Source: UBA6918 sp040754425
GTDB lineage: Bacteria > Pseudomonadota > Gammaproteobacteria > Burkholderiales > Thiobacillaceae
Length of the DNA: 64,000 nucleotides
Direction of reading: 5' to 3'
Assembly (NCBI GenBank): GCA_040754425.1
Contig: JBFMCR010000035.1
Coordinates: 1 to 64,000 of the forward strand
The notes under the pieces are model-generated. The model was not told the origin of the DNA. It did no database searches and was given only the letters and a program-made list of their open reading frames with translations. A program made the position numbers and the translations under genes. Shown piece by piece: positions 17,569 to 26,258 of this stretch. How positions within the stretch are numbered: the first letter of the stretch is position 1; each line of letters begins with the position of its first letter.

Positions 17569-18062
17569 GGCGACTGCTCAAACACCTGTTCATGCCGCCG
17601 TGGCGGATGCGGAAAAACTTCCCGCCCGCGCTGCTGGCGCAAATCGAGGCTGCCATCCGCGAGTCGGAAACCCTGCATCGCGGAGAAATCCGCTTTGCCG
17701 TCGAAACCTCGCTAGCGCCCGGCGCGATCTGGCGCGGCGTAAGTGGACGGGCGGCGGCCCTCGACGCCTTCTGCAGGCTGCACGTGTGGGACACCGAAGA
17801 CAACAGCGGCGTGCTGATCTACCTCCTGCTTGCCGATCATGACCTGGAAATCGTGGCGGACCGCGGTATCGCCGCCAAAGTCGACCAGACCGAATGGGAC
17901 AACATCGCCAAAATGATGGAACGGCACTACCGTGCGGGCGACTTCGGCAAGGGCAGCATCGAGGGCATCCGCCGCGTGAGCGAACTGCTGGTGCGGCATT
18001 TCCCGGCCGGCCCGGAAAACCCCGACGAACTTTCCAACAAACCCGTCCTGCTCGAACGCTGA
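17562..18062 (+). CDS. Second TPM-domain protein
   Basis: A 166-residue protein lacking an obvious signal peptide. Its TPM-like core is seen in RHGEIRFAVETSL-like spacing (HRGEIRFAVE), WDTEDNSGVLIYLLLADHDLEIVADRGIAAKV and HYRAGDFGKGSIEGIRRVSELL. It is a shorter paralogue of the gene before it, without the membrane helices or Gly-rich tail. The start ATG lies inside the last codons of the first TPM gene, so translation is coupled. Such LemA-TPM-TPM triplets are common in proteobacteria. Function unknown. Confidence 0.85.
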   Translation: MVRRLLKHLFMPPWRMRKNFPPALLAQIEAAIRESETLHRGEIRFAVETSLAPGAIWRGVSGRAAALDAFCRLHVWDTEDNSGVLIYLLLADHDLEIVADRGIAAKVDQTEWDNIAKMMERHYRAGDFGKGSIEGIRRVSELLVRHFPAGPENPDELSNKPVLLER

Positions 18063-18070
18063 GGAGAACC

Positions 18071-18472
18071 ATGAGCGCATACGTCATCTGGTGGGTCGCC
18101 GCCTTTGCCTTGGTCGCCGCCGAACTCACCACCGGCACTTTTTACCTGTTGGTTTATGGTATCGCGGCAGCGGCGGCCGGCATCGCCGCCTGGCTGGGCG
18201 CAGGCACGGCGGCGCAACTCGTGATTGCAGCCATGATCGGCATCGCCGGCACGGTGGCGCTGAGGAAGTGGCGGCGCTCTGCAGCCGGCGAGAGCGATCT
18301 GCAGGACCTCGACATCGGCCAGGTGGTGACGCTGGAAACCTGGCAGGGCAGCAGAGGGCAGGTCAAGTACCGCGGCGCGCTGTGGGATGCCGAGGCCGCA
18401 GCCGAAATCGACACCGCGAAGCCGCTCTACATCCGTGCCATGCGCGGTACAGTGTTGATTGTCGGTAATTGA
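18071..18472 (+). CDS. NfeD-like membrane protein
   Basis: A 133-residue protein with three hydrophobic helices in the first 70 residues and a C-terminal OB-like beta domain (IGQVVTLETW, GQVKYRGALWDAEA, LYIRAMRGTVLIV). This is the short NfeD architecture lacking the ClpP-like protease. NfeD proteins act with SPFH/stomatin proteins in membrane microdomains, and a stomatin gene follows 56 nt downstream. A GAGGAG ribosome site precedes the ATG. Confidence 0.88.
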   Translation: MSAYVIWWVAAFALVAAELTTGTFYLLVYGIAAAAAGIAAWLGAGTAAQLVIAAMIGIAGTVALRKWRRSAAGESDLQDLDIGQVVTLETWQGSRGQVKYRGALWDAEAAAEIDTAKPLYIRAMRGTVLIVGN

Positions 18473-18515
18473 CAGCCGACAACCAAAGCCGACCATTGAA
18501 AACCGACAACCATTA
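18455..18515. repeat. Short CCGACAACC word repeat
   Basis: The gap between the NfeD-like and SPFH genes holds the words CCGACAACC, CCGACCATT and CCGACAACC in tandem, with TTGATTGTCGGT at the end of the preceding gene able to pair with them. It resembles a half-size member of the word-repeat palindromes. Confidence 0.4.
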
Positions 18516-18528
18516 ACAGGGGATATTT

Positions 18529-19434
18529 ATGGAAATTGCTGTCGCATTGCTTATCGTGGTTCTCATCGTCATCGGCAAGGGTGTGCGCGTCGTGCCGCAG
18601 CAGCATGCCTGGGTGATAGAACGCCTGGGCCGCTTCCATGCGGTGCTGGCACCCGGCCTCAACCTGGTCATTCCCTTCATCGATCGCGTGGCCTACAAGC
18701 ACATTCTCAAGGAGATCCCACTCGACGTGCCGAGCCAGGTTTGCATCACCAAGGACAACACCCAGCTCGCCGTGGATGGCGTGCTGTACTTCCAGGTCAC
18801 CGATCCGCGCCTGGCCTCCTACGGCTCCAGCGACTACATCGCCGCCATTACCCAGCTGGCGCAGACCACGCTGCGCTCGCTCATCGGCCGCATGGAACTG
18901 GACAAGACCTTCGAGGAGCGCGAGCACATCAACAAGGGCGTGGTCGAAGTGCTGAACGAAGCCTCCACCAACTGGGGCGTGAAAGTGCTGCGTTACGAGA
19001 TCAAGGATCTCACCCCGCCGAAAGAGATTCTGCACGCCATGCAGGCACAGATCACCGCCGAACGCGAAAAGCGCGCGGTCATCGCCACATCCGAAGGCAA
19101 GATGCAGGAACAGATCAACATCGCCACCGGCGAGCGCGAGGCCGCCATTCGCGAGTCCGAAGGCGAGAAGATGGCTGCCATCAACCGCGCCCAGGGCGAG
19201 GCCGAGGCCGTCAAGCTCGTGGCCGAGGCCACCGCCAAGGCGCTCTACATGGTGGCACAGGCCACGCAGGTGCCCGGCGGCATGCAGGCGGTGAATCTGA
19301 AGGTGGCGGAAAAATACGTCGATGCCTTCGGCAACCTCGCCAAGACCGGCAATACCCTCATCGTGCCCTCCAACATGGCCGACATTGCCAGCCTGATCGC
19401 CGGCGCCATGACGGTAGTGAAAGCGCAGAACTGA
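18529..19434 (+). CDS. SPFH/band 7 stomatin-like protein
   Basis: A 301-residue protein with one N-terminal membrane helix. A band 7 domain follows (VVPQQHAWVIERLGRFHAVLAPGLN, DVPSQVCITKDNTQLAVDGVLYFQV), then a long charged coiled coil (about 180-240: EREAAIRESEGEKMAAINRAQGEAEA). It is closest to QmcA/paraslipin. Such proteins form cage-like oligomers and microdomains and work with NfeD, encoded just upstream. The ribosome site is AGGGGATATTT. The gene is complete. Confidence 0.93.
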   Translation: MEIAVALLIVVLIVIGKGVRVVPQQHAWVIERLGRFHAVLAPGLNLVIPFIDRVAYKHILKEIPLDVPSQVCITKDNTQLAVDGVLYFQVTDPRLASYGSSDYIAAITQLAQTTLRSLIGRMELDKTFEEREHINKGVVEVLNEASTNWGVKVLRYEIKDLTPPKEILHAMQAQITAEREKRAVIATSEGKMQEQINIATGEREAAIRESEGEKMAAINRAQGEAEAVKLVAEATAKALYMVAQATQVPGGMQAVNLKVAEKYVDAFGNLAKTGNTLIVPSNMADIASLIAGAMTVVKAQN

Positions 19435-19532
19435 ACAAGGTTCCACAAAGAGGACATGGAGACAAGAGGAATGTCATGATCGTGCGCAATGTCCCGTCTG
19501 TTTGCTCCTGTCCTCTTGTCCTCCCTGTTCAG
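19433..19532. repeat. Word-repeat palindrome (E3)
   Basis: Left arm AACAAGGTTCCACAAAGAGG with GGAGACAAGAGG is answered by CCTGTCCTCTTGTCCTCC on the right. The words match E2 at 15953-16023, but the loop sequence is different. It sits directly after the SPFH stop codon. Confidence 0.6.
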
Positions 19533-19568
19533 AATCAAAACGTTTCCGGGTAGGTGTATTGTTTGCAA

Positions 19569-20159
19569 ATGAAATCCGTCGACTTTTTCGATCAGCAGTT
19601 CCGCGAGCAGGTCGCCAGGGGCGACTTCGCCCTGAATCCGTTCGAGGAGGCCGTGCTGCCTTATCTGTCAGGCGGCGTGCTAGACCTGGGCTGCGGCCTG
19701 GGCAACCTTGCCATCGCCGCGGCGAGAAAGGGTTGCGCGGTGAGCGCGCTGGACGGCAGCCGCACTGCGGTGGACCGTGTGAACGAAGCCGCCAACCGGC
19801 TGGGACTGCCGCTCGCGGCCTACCAGGTTGATCTTTCCACCTATGCCATCGACGGCGACTATGACTGCATTGTTTCCATCGGCCTCTTGATGTTCCTTCC
19901 CAAAGACCGCGCTCATGTGTTGCTGGATGAAATCGTGCGCCACGTCAAACCCGGCGGCATCGCCGCCGTCAACGTGCTGACCGAGGGCACCACCTTCGTC
20001 GGCGCGCTGGAACCGGGCAATCATTATCTGTTCGGCGAGAACGAACTGGCCGACGCCTTCAAGGGCTGGGAAATCCTGGTAACGAGGCACGACGAGTTTC
20101 CTGCGCCGGAAAACACCGTCAAGAAATTTCATACCGTGGTGGCGAAAAGGCTGGCTTGA
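19569..20159 (+). CDS. SAM-dependent methyltransferase, TehB-like
   Basis: A 196-residue class I methyltransferase. Motif I VLDLGCGLGNLAIAAA (about 37-52) binds SAM; the acidic loop ALDGSRTAV and the post-motif DYDCIVSIGLLMFLP follow, as in TehB/tellurite-resistance methyltransferases. The C-terminal half has HYLFGENELADAFKGWEI, also usual for that family. I chose the ATG of MKSVDFFD. Substrate is uncertain; many TehB-like proteins are not involved in tellurite resistance. It stands alone between a palindrome and a toxin-antitoxin pair. Confidence 0.82.
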   Translation: MKSVDFFDQQFREQVARGDFALNPFEEAVLPYLSGGVLDLGCGLGNLAIAAARKGCAVSALDGSRTAVDRVNEAANRLGLPLAAYQVDLSTYAIDGDYDCIVSIGLLMFLPKDRAHVLLDEIVRHVKPGGIAAVNVLTEGTTFVGALEPGNHYLFGENELADAFKGWEILVTRHDEFPAPENTVKKFHTVVAKRLA

Positions 20160-20179
20160 TTGGCAGCATGTTGTTAGCA

Positions 20180-20196
20180 ATGTGCTAGCATGTGCT
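20180..20196. promoter_or_regulatory. Direct-repeat operator of the toxin-antitoxin pair
   Basis: Two ATGTGCT words separated by 3 nt give a 10-bp period, the usual geometry for ribbon-helix-helix antitoxins. A further TTAGCA lies just before. They are about 25-40 nt upstream of the antitoxin start, suggesting autoregulation. Confidence 0.4.
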
Positions 20197-20221
20197 TGTC
20201 ATGTCACTCCGGAGCGAAGAA

Positions 20222-20482
20222 ATGAGCGCCGAAACCAAGCACACTCCAAACAACCAGCAGTTCAACATCCGGCTGCCGGCGGAACTGAAAGCGCGTCTGG
20301 AAACCTATGCGCAATTGGTCGGGCGCCCTCAGGCCAGTGTGGCCAGCGAAGCGCTGGCGGATTATCTCGACTGGCGCATTCCGCAAATCGAGGCGCTGAA
20401 AAAGGCTGTTGCCTCCGCCGATCATGGCGATTTTGCAACCCGGGAAGAGGTAGAGCAGTTCTTCAAACGCTATGAGGCTTAA
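20222..20482 (+). CDS. Ribbon-helix-helix antitoxin (CopG/ParD-like)
   Basis: An 86-residue protein. Residues 10-50 carry the ribbon-helix-helix pattern: the beta strand QQFNIRLP, then ELKARLETYAQLVGRPQASVASEALADYLDWR. The C-terminal part (LKKAVASADHGDFATREEVEQFFKRY) is typical of the region that wraps a ParE/RelE toxin. I chose ATG 20222, preceded by GGAGCGAAGAA; the frame is open 10 codons further. It overlaps the toxin gene by 11 nt. Confidence 0.88.
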   Translation: MSAETKHTPNNQQFNIRLPAELKARLETYAQLVGRPQASVASEALADYLDWRIPQIEALKKAVASADHGDFATREEVEQFFKRYEA

Positions 20483-20747
20483 ATGGACGCGCAGCGCCAT
20501 GGCCGACTTACAACGTATACTGGATTACATTGCGCAGGATGACCCGCAGGCGGCCAAGGCCTTGGCCGCCGGCTTCAGGCAAACCGCCGAGCACTTGACC
20601 AGTCACCCTTTCATCGGACGGCGCGGCGATCTTGAAGGCACGCGTGAGCTAATACTGCACCGCAACTATCTGCTGACTTACCGCGTAAGCAGCGAGGTCG
20701 TTGAAATCCTGCAAATTTGGCACGTCGCGCAGAGCCGCTATCACTGA
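20472..20747 (+). CDS. ParE/RelE family toxin
   Basis: A 91-residue protein of the ParE/RelE fold. It begins MRLKWTRSAMADLQRILDYIAQDDPQAA, the characteristic two-helix hairpin, with GTRELILHRNYLLTYRVSSEVVEILQIWHVAQ at the end. ParE toxins poison gyrase; RelE toxins cleave mRNA. The GTREL...YLLTYRV form and the overlap with an RHH antitoxin favour a ParE-like assignment. Translation is coupled to the antitoxin. Confidence 0.9.
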   Translation: MRLKWTRSAMADLQRILDYIAQDDPQAAKALAAGFRQTAEHLTSHPFIGRRGDLEGTRELILHRNYLLTYRVSSEVVEILQIWHVAQSRYH

Positions 20748-20785
20748 ATCACGGCCGAACGGGCAATGCGATGAGTTGTGGCGCA

Positions 20786-20962
20786 TCAATCACCCGCCTT
20801 GCCATCCTCGTTACCGGCCACCGGGTTGAACAGCCTGTCCAGCAGCAAGATGACGGCGGCGATTGCAAGTACCCGCAGCCACCATGGGATCGAGAAAATG
20901 ACCAGCAAGGCCAAGGCGCCGAGCACCATCAGAATCGTCACCGCCAACATCGTGTCGATCAT
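20786..20962 (-). CDS. Small two-helix membrane protein
   Basis: A 58-residue ORF starting MIDTMLAVTILMVLGALALL with two predicted transmembrane helices and a short acidic tail (VAGNEDGKAGD). An AGGAA ribosome site lies 4 nt before the ATG. The open frame runs further upstream, but without membrane character. Such small proteins are often annotated as hypothetical; I do not recognise a family. It converges with the toxin gene. Confidence 0.5.
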   Translation of the reverse strand: MIDTMLAVTILMVLGALALLVIFSIPWWLRVLAIAAVILLLDRLFNPVAGNEDGKAGD

Positions 20963-21198
20963 GCGTTCCTCCCAGGCTGGTGGCGTCCACGATGCATTAC
21001 TGCTGATTCCACTCTTTTGGCTGAATGGCAGGGAAAGAAGGGTGGGTGCGGGAGATCGGACGCCCCTCCGTACCACCGAAATCGCTCCCCGTGCCGCAAG
21101 CGTTCAGAAGAAGGTTCGTGCGCCCACCTTCTCGCAGAGCGGGTCGTCGCGCCACTTGGCGATGAAGGTCTGGGGGCATGGCGCGAGTCCAACTCGAA

Positions 21199-22416
21199 TC
21201 AGTGCACCACATCGCGCCGGTGGCGCTGCCAGATCAGCGTCATGAGCGCGCTGATGAAGAGGCCGAAGATGACCATGATGGTATGGATATGCCATTCGGC
21301 CCGCATCATCAATGCGTAGGCGCCGGTCATCAGGAGAATGCTGATGTTCTCGTTGAAATTCTGCTGCGCGATGGAGTGGCCGGCGCCCATGAGCAAGTGT
21401 CCGCGGTGCTGCAGCAGGGCATTGAGCGGCACCACGAAATAGCCCGCCAGCACGCCCAGCAGGGTCAGGATGAGGGCGGCCAGCCAGAAATCATGCACGC
21501 CTGTGAGGATGATGGGGAGGAAGCCCAGCGCGATGCCTGCGGGCAGCACGCGCACGGACTTCTTGAGCGGCACCAGCCAGCCTGCCAAGGCCGAACCGAT
21601 GGCAATGCCGAAGGCAACCAGTCCGGTGATCTGGGTGGCGAGGTCGAGGCCAAATGCCAGGTTGTAGGCGGCCCAGGCGATGACCATGAGCCGAAGCGTG
21701 GCGCCCACGCCCCAGAACAGGGTGGTGACGGCGAGTGACACCTGGCCGAGCGGATCCTTCCACAGCAGCAGGAAGCTATGCCAGAAATCGTAGAGGATGA
21801 AGCCCGGCTTCTTGCTGGGCAGGCGGTGGTCGATGGGCAGGTGCGGGATGAACAGGTTGACCAGTGCCGCCAGCAGGTACTGCAGGGTGATGATGACGAT
21901 GGCGAACATGGGCGGCGCGATCTTGCTCCCGAGCTTCAGCTTGTCCAGGCCCTGCGCCGCCACTTCCGGATTGATGAGTGCGCCGCCGATGATGGCGCCC
22001 AGCACCACTGCGACAACGGTAAGCCCTTCCATCCAGCCGTTGGCGGCGACGAGTTGCTCAGGCGGCAGGATTTCGGTAAGGATGCCGTACTTGGCGGGCG
22101 AGTAGGTGGCGGCGCCGATGCCGACGATGGAATAGGCCAGCAGCGGCGGCAGTCCGAGCAGCATGGCGGCGCAGCCGACGAACTTGACGGCATTGCCGAT
22201 GAACAGCACCCGGCCCTTGGGCAATGCATCGGCGAAGGGCCCCACGAAAGGCGCGAGCACGATATAGGCTACCACGAACACGCTTGCCAGCAGGGGATGG
22301 TGCCAGTCGGGCGAGCCGTAGAACATGAGCAGGCCGATGGCGGCGAACAGCAGCGCATTGTCGGCCAGGGCGGACAGGAACTGCGCAAGGAGAACGGTGT
22401 AGAAAACGCGATTCAC
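21199..22416 (-). CDS. lplT: Lysophospholipid transporter LplT-like (MFS)
   Basis: A 405-residue major facilitator with about 12 helices. The opening VFYTVLLAQFLSALADNALLFAAIGLL and the loop GPFADALPKGRVLFIGNAVKFVG fit LplT, which flips lysophosphatidylethanolamine inward. YSPAKYGILTEILPPEQLVAANGWMEGLTV is the strongly conserved LplT block. In enterobacteria lplT adjoins aas; here it stands alone and is divergent from a LysR gene 90 bp away. Ends RDVVH. Confidence 0.88.
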   Translation of the reverse strand: MNRVFYTVLLAQFLSALADNALLFAAIGLLMFYGSPDWHHPLLASVFVVAYIVLAPFVGPFADALPKGRVLFIGNAVKFVGCAAMLLGLPPLLAYSIVGIGAATYSPAKYGILTEILPPEQLVAANGWMEGLTVVAVVLGAIIGGALINPEVAAQGLDKLKLGSKIAPPMFAIVIITLQYLLAALVNLFIPHLPIDHRLPSKKPGFILYDFWHSFLLLWKDPLGQVSLAVTTLFWGVGATLRLMVIAWAAYNLAFGLDLATQITGLVAFGIAIGSALAGWLVPLKKSVRVLPAGIALGFLPIILTGVHDFWLAALILTLLGVLAGYFVVPLNALLQHRGHLLMGAGHSIAQQNFNENISILLMTGAYALMMRAEWHIHTIMVIFGLFISALMTLIWQRHRRDVVH

Positions 22417-22505
22417 GCGGCTTTATAGGCTTCTTGTAGCGCAACAGGCGCTCTTATGATTAAATAAAAAACTTTTCTGGAATCACATTAACGGAGCCAA
22501 GAATC

Positions 22506-23447
22506 ATGGCTGACCGCAGACTGCAAGTATTCTACACCGTGGCCAAGCAGCTCAGTTTTACAAAGGCTGCCGAGATGCTTTACATGACCCAGCCCGCCGT
22601 CACCTTCCAGGTGAAACAGCTGGAGGAGCATTTCAACACACGATTGTTCGAACGCAGCCATGGCCGCATTTCGCTGACGCAGGCCGGCAATCTGGTCATG
22701 GGCTATGCCGAGCGCATCCTGGCGCTGGGCGCCGAGATGGAGGCGCGCGTGGCCGAGCTGACAGGCCAGGTCTCCGGCCCCTTGATGATCGGCGCCTCCA
22801 CCACCATTGCCGAATACCAGCTGCCGCGCATCCTGGGCGAGTTCAAGGCGCGCTATCCGGAAGTGCAGGCGAGACTGATGGTGGCCAACTCGGAAACCAT
22901 CGAGAACAAGGTGGCCGAACATGCGCTGGATGTCGGCCTCATCGAATCCGCACCGCACCATCCGACGCTGAAGGTGCATGCCTGTTGCGATGACGAACTG
23001 GTGATGATTTGTGCACCCGACAATCCGCTCGCCAAGAAAGGTGTGGTGAAGGCCAGGGACCTCGCGGTGCAGCCCTATGTGTCGCGAGAAATGGGCTCGG
23101 GTACGCGCGAAGTGGTGGACCAGTACTTCCGCGAGCACGGCATCAATCCAGACGACCTGCACATCGAGATGGAACTGGGCAGCCGCGAGGCCATCAAGGG
23201 CGCGGTGCAGGCGGGACTCGGGGTGGCGATCCTGTCTGCGGCCACGGTCAGCAAGGAAGTGAAGCTCGGCGAACTGGTGGCGATTCCGCTCGATCCGCCG
23301 CTGCAGCGTCCGCTCTCGCTGGTGTTCTCGCCCGACAAGTTCCGCAGCAAGCTGCTCGATGCCTTCATCAACTTCGTCGAGGATCGCTTCCGCATGTGCG
23401 AACCCGTCTCCACCATGAAAAAGTCCGCCGCAAAAGCGGGGCGATGA
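22506..23447 (+). CDS. LysR-family transcriptional regulator
   Basis: A 313-residue regulator. The winged helix-turn-helix is at residues 5-64 (FYTVAKQLSFTKAAEMLYMTQPAVTFQVKQLEEHF), followed by a periplasmic-binding-like effector domain from about residue 90 (GPLMIGASTTIAEYQLPRIL). It resembles the CbbR/CysB-like group used by autotrophic and sulfur bacteria; the effector is not evident. Promoters of this gene and lplT share an AT-rich 89-bp gap. It overlaps the next gene by 4 nt. Confidence 0.93.
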   Translation: MADRRLQVFYTVAKQLSFTKAAEMLYMTQPAVTFQVKQLEEHFNTRLFERSHGRISLTQAGNLVMGYAERILALGAEMEARVAELTGQVSGPLMIGASTTIAEYQLPRILGEFKARYPEVQARLMVANSETIENKVAEHALDVGLIESAPHHPTLKVHACCDDELVMICAPDNPLAKKGVVKARDLAVQPYVSREMGSGTREVVDQYFREHGINPDDLHIEMELGSREAIKGAVQAGLGVAILSAATVSKEVKLGELVAIPLDPPLQRPLSLVFSPDKFRSKLLDAFINFVEDRFRMCEPVSTMKKSAAKAGR

Positions 23448-23803
23448 GCGGCGACAGCAAACGACTGCTGCACATTTACCGCAGCCTGTCGGAAGGGCGC
23501 CGGCAGGCGCTGGTCGAATACGCCGAATATCTCGTCGGCCGCGACGAGGCCGAAGGCCTCAATGTGGTGCCACAGCAGCCACTCGACATTCCCCGACCCG
23601 CGCAGGAGTCGGTGGTGAAGGCCATCCAGCGCCTGATGTCGAGCTATCCCATGCTCGACCGCAACAAGCTGCTGCACGAGACTTCCGCCCAGATGACCCG
23701 CCATCTCGTGCACGGCGTGCCTGCGGCAGAGGTGATCGACGAACTGGAAATCATCTTCAGGCGCCACTACGAGTCGCACGGCACGGAAAAGGCGTCGGGT
23801 TGA
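23444..23803 (+). CDS. Conserved hypothetical protein coupled to LysR gene
   Basis: A 119-residue soluble, mostly helical protein. It starts MSGDSKRLLHIYRSLSEGRRQALVEYAEYL, a pattern also seen in short proteins adjoining LysR/CysB-type genes in betaproteobacteria, then VVKAIQRLMSSYPMLDRNKLLHETSAQM and EVIDELEIIFRRHYESH. No catalytic motif is seen. Its ATG overlaps the LysR stop (ATGA), so it is probably made together with the regulator. Function unknown. Confidence 0.75.
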   Translation: MSGDSKRLLHIYRSLSEGRRQALVEYAEYLVGRDEAEGLNVVPQQPLDIPRPAQESVVKAIQRLMSSYPMLDRNKLLHETSAQMTRHLVHGVPAAEVIDELEIIFRRHYESHGTEKASG

Positions 23804-23863
23804 TCCTCACCCGGCACATCGGCCGCGATCCCGGCGCCGGGCGGGTCGGCTGCCAGCCCCGTT

Positions 23864-24955
23864 TCACTTTTCGGCGGCTTTGACGACTTCCCAGTCGTAG
23901 GGAAGCGGGGTGCTCGGCCAGGCGCCGATCTCCCTGATCATGGCCTGCAGCGCCTGCATGCGCTCCTCGCTCGCAGGATGGGTGGAGAGCAGTGCGGGCG
24001 GTGCGGCGCCTTCCTGCCTGCGCAGCTTGTCGAAGAAACTCACCATGCCTTGCGGTGAGATGCCGGCCTGCTTCAATGCAAGTAGTCCGAGCTTGTCGGA
24101 TTCGCTTTCCAGTTCGCGGCTGAACTTGAGTTCGGAAAGCTGCGCGGCCATGTCGCCCAGCGCGCCGCCGCCAATATCGCCGATAACCAGGGCCAATGCC
24201 GCGCGCAGGCCCAGCGAATGCACGATGTTCTTCAGGGTGTGTCGCCGTTCGATGTGCTGCACTTCGTGCGCCAGCACGCCGGCGACTTCTTCGGCCGAGT
24301 CGGCGGCCTGGATGAGACCGGTGTTGACCACGACGTAGCCGCCGGGAACGGCGAAGGCGTTGATGGCGGGGTCTTCGGCGACATACCACTTGTAGGCGTA
24401 TTTCGAACCCCTGGTCAGGCGCGCGCCGATTTCGCGGATGGCGGCGGCGTCCACCCCGCCTTCGCGCAGCTTCATGCCGGCCGTTGCCTGTTTGAAGGTA
24501 AGCTCGCCCAGTTTTTGCTCGCTTTCTATGGAGATGTGACTGGCGGCCCAGCCGGCGATGTCGTGCGATTTCCAGACCATGAGTGCGATCGCGAGCAGCG
24601 GCAGCAGCAGGAAGAGCCCCAGTACGCCAAGGCCGAAGCGCGAGCGGCGCCGCTTGCGCGCAGCATCCTTTGTCGCCCCCCGCAAAAGCGCGGAAAGCGG
24701 GGCAGGGGCGGAGGTGATCAACTGCGACTGCGCATTCACATCCACCGGGCTGATGGCATGACGGCCTTCTTCCTGGTGCCAGAACAGGAACAACTGGTCG
24801 TGGTTGAAGCCGCCCAGGGTCACGCCGATTTCGTCGAGCGGGATGTCGATGCGCTGGCCGTTGACGTACAGGGCAGTGCCGTCGAAGGCGGCGCGGGCCT
24901 TCTCGCCATGCGCAGGCAGGCCGGGGGCGAAATAAAGGATGTCGAATTCGGTCAT
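23864..24955 (-). CDS. M48-family membrane metalloprotease
   Basis: A 363-residue protein. An N-terminal domain of about 100 residues (DGTALYVNGQRIDIPLDEIG and so on) precedes a transmembrane helix (about 108-130). The peptidase M48 domain then carries the zinc motif LAHEVQHIERRH (HExxH, about 236-247) and the downstream glutamate in ELESESDKLGLLAL. It should degrade or process membrane or periplasmic proteins, like HtpX/BepA relatives. It is the last gene of the leftward MacAB-like run, behind a palindrome. Confidence 0.9.
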   Translation of the reverse strand: MTEFDILYFAPGLPAHGEKARAAFDGTALYVNGQRIDIPLDEIGVTLGGFNHDQLFLFWHQEEGRHAISPVDVNAQSQLITSAPAPLSALLRGATKDAARKRRRSRFGLGVLGLFLLLPLLAIALMVWKSHDIAGWAASHISIESEQKLGELTFKQATAGMKLREGGVDAAAIREIGARLTRGSKYAYKWYVAEDPAINAFAVPGGYVVVNTGLIQAADSAEEVAGVLAHEVQHIERRHTLKNIVHSLGLRAALALVIGDIGGGALGDMAAQLSELKFSRELESESDKLGLLALKQAGISPQGMVSFFDKLRRQEGAAPPALLSTHPASEERMQALQAMIREIGAWPSTPLPYDWEVVKAAEK

Positions 24956-24971
24956 TTCAAATAAAAAACAA

Positions 24972-25045
24972 TTTACCGTGGAGTTCGCAGAGAACGCGGA
25001 GCAAAACCAGAAGAACCTCTGCGTCCTCTGCGAACCCCGCGGTTA
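24972..25045. repeat. Word-repeat palindrome (E4)
   Basis: Arms GTGGAGTTCGCAGAGAACGC and CTCTGCGTCCTCTGCGAACC plus outer TTACCG/CGGTTAA form a long hairpin. The words are CGCAGAG and CTCTGCG. It fills the gap between the permease and M48 genes. E7 at 29527-29594 uses the same outer TTAACCGC end. Confidence 0.7.
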
Positions 25046-25047
25046 AT

Positions 25048-26247
25048 TCATTCTGTACGCAAGGATTCTACCGGGTCCAGCCGCGAAGCCGCCCAGGCCG
25101 GCGCCACGCCTGCACCCAGGCCGATCAGCATGGAGGCGATCAGCGCGCCGCTGACGTAGGCCCAGGGCACCTGCACCGGCAGCGCCGGCACGAGGGTCTG
25201 CAACAGCCAGGCGATGGCGCCGCCGATAGCGAGGCCGAAGATGCCTCCCAGCAAAGACAGTCCTGCAGATTCGATGAGGAAAAGGCCGCGGATGCCGGCT
25301 CGCGTTGCGCCCAGCGCCTTCAACAGGCCGATTTCCGACACGCGCTCGTTCACCGAGATGTGCATGAGGGTGATGATGCCGACCGCGCCGACCACGAGCG
25401 AAATGCCGCCCAGTGCGGCGACGGCGAAGGTGAGCACGTCCAGTACGGTGGACAGCGTCGACAGCATCTGCTGCTGCGGGGTAACGGTGAAATCCTCACG
25501 CCCGTGGCGGGCGAGCAGGATGCGCTTGATGTTCCCCACCACGGTTTCCACTGGCGCACCGGGCCGGTACACCACGTGCGCTTCCATCACGCCCTCGCGG
25601 TTGAAGAGTTCGAGCGCGCGCGCGGTGGGGATGTACACGGTGTCGTCGAGGTCGAAGCCCAGCACCTGGCCTTTGGAAGCCATCACGCCGATGACGCGGA
25701 AGCGCATGCCGCCGACCTGGATTACCGCGCCCAGCGGGTTCTGATTGCCGAAAAGCTCTTCTCGCGCCTTCGATCCCAGCACCGCGAAGGCGCGCGCAGA
25801 TTCGGGCTTGTCCGGCGGAAGGAAATTGCCGATTGCCACCTGCATGCTGAAGGCGCGCGAGAAATCCGGGCCCTCGCCATAGACCATGACGCGGCGGCTT
25901 TTGTTGCCGGCGCGGATTTCGGCATTGCCGGCGACGCCACCGTTGACGAAGCGGGCATGGGGCACGGCGCGCAGGGCCTCGACATCGCCGAGGGTGAGCG
26001 GGCGCGTGGTGCCGATGGAGCCGACCGAGGCGCCGTGGGTCTGGGTCTTGCCGGGGGTGACGTTGACGATGTGGGTGCCGAACTGGGTGAACTCGGCGAG
26101 CACGAACTGGTGGATGCCTTCGCCAATTGCCGTCAGCAGGATGATGGCGGCGATGCCCACGGCAATGCCGCCGGCCGACAGGCCGGTTCGCAGCTTGTGC
26201 GCCGTGAGCGCGCGCAAGGAAAAACGGAAGCTGTCGGCGAGTTTCAT
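25048..26247 (-). CDS. MacB-like ABC transporter permease (second)
   Basis: A permease of about 399 residues. One N-terminal helix is followed by a periplasmic MacB core domain (about 45-240, with VMVYGEGPDFSRAF and GSKAREELFG), then three C-terminal helices of the FtsX domain (MHISVNERVSEIGLLKALGATR). The start is ATG 26247, preceded by an in-frame TTG. It belongs with the next permease, the ATPase and the adaptor as an ABC exporter of the MacAB/LolCDE group; substrates in that group range from macrolides to lipoproteins and peptides. Palindromes flank it on both sides. Confidence 0.92.
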   Translation of the reverse strand: MKLADSFRFSLRALTAHKLRTGLSAGGIAVGIAAIILLTAIGEGIHQFVLAEFTQFGTHIVNVTPGKTQTHGASVGSIGTTRPLTLGDVEALRAVPHARFVNGGVAGNAEIRAGNKSRRVMVYGEGPDFSRAFSMQVAIGNFLPPDKPESARAFAVLGSKAREELFGNQNPLGAVIQVGGMRFRVIGVMASKGQVLGFDLDDTVYIPTARALELFNREGVMEAHVVYRPGAPVETVVGNIKRILLARHGREDFTVTPQQQMLSTLSTVLDVLTFAVAALGGISLVVGAVGIITLMHISVNERVSEIGLLKALGATRAGIRGLFLIESAGLSLLGGIFGLAIGGAIAWLLQTLVPALPVQVPWAYVSGALIASMLIGLGAGVAPAWAASRLDPVESLRTE

Positions 26248-26258
26248 CAAAATCTTTC

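Noticed and set aside
19569..20159. Tellurite resistance determinant
   Set aside because: The methyltransferase is TehB-like, but no tehA partner is adjacent (the SLAC1/TehA-type gene lies 17 kb away in another cluster), so the phenotype cannot be claimed.
20980..21200. Possible tRNA-like arms and a methylase-like peptide (TFIAKWRDDPL) on the minus strand
   Set aside because: No complete cloverleaf with paired acceptor and anticodon stems could be drawn. The peptide resembles an N-terminal stretch of some DNA methylases but is only about 20 residues, too short to call even as a remnant.
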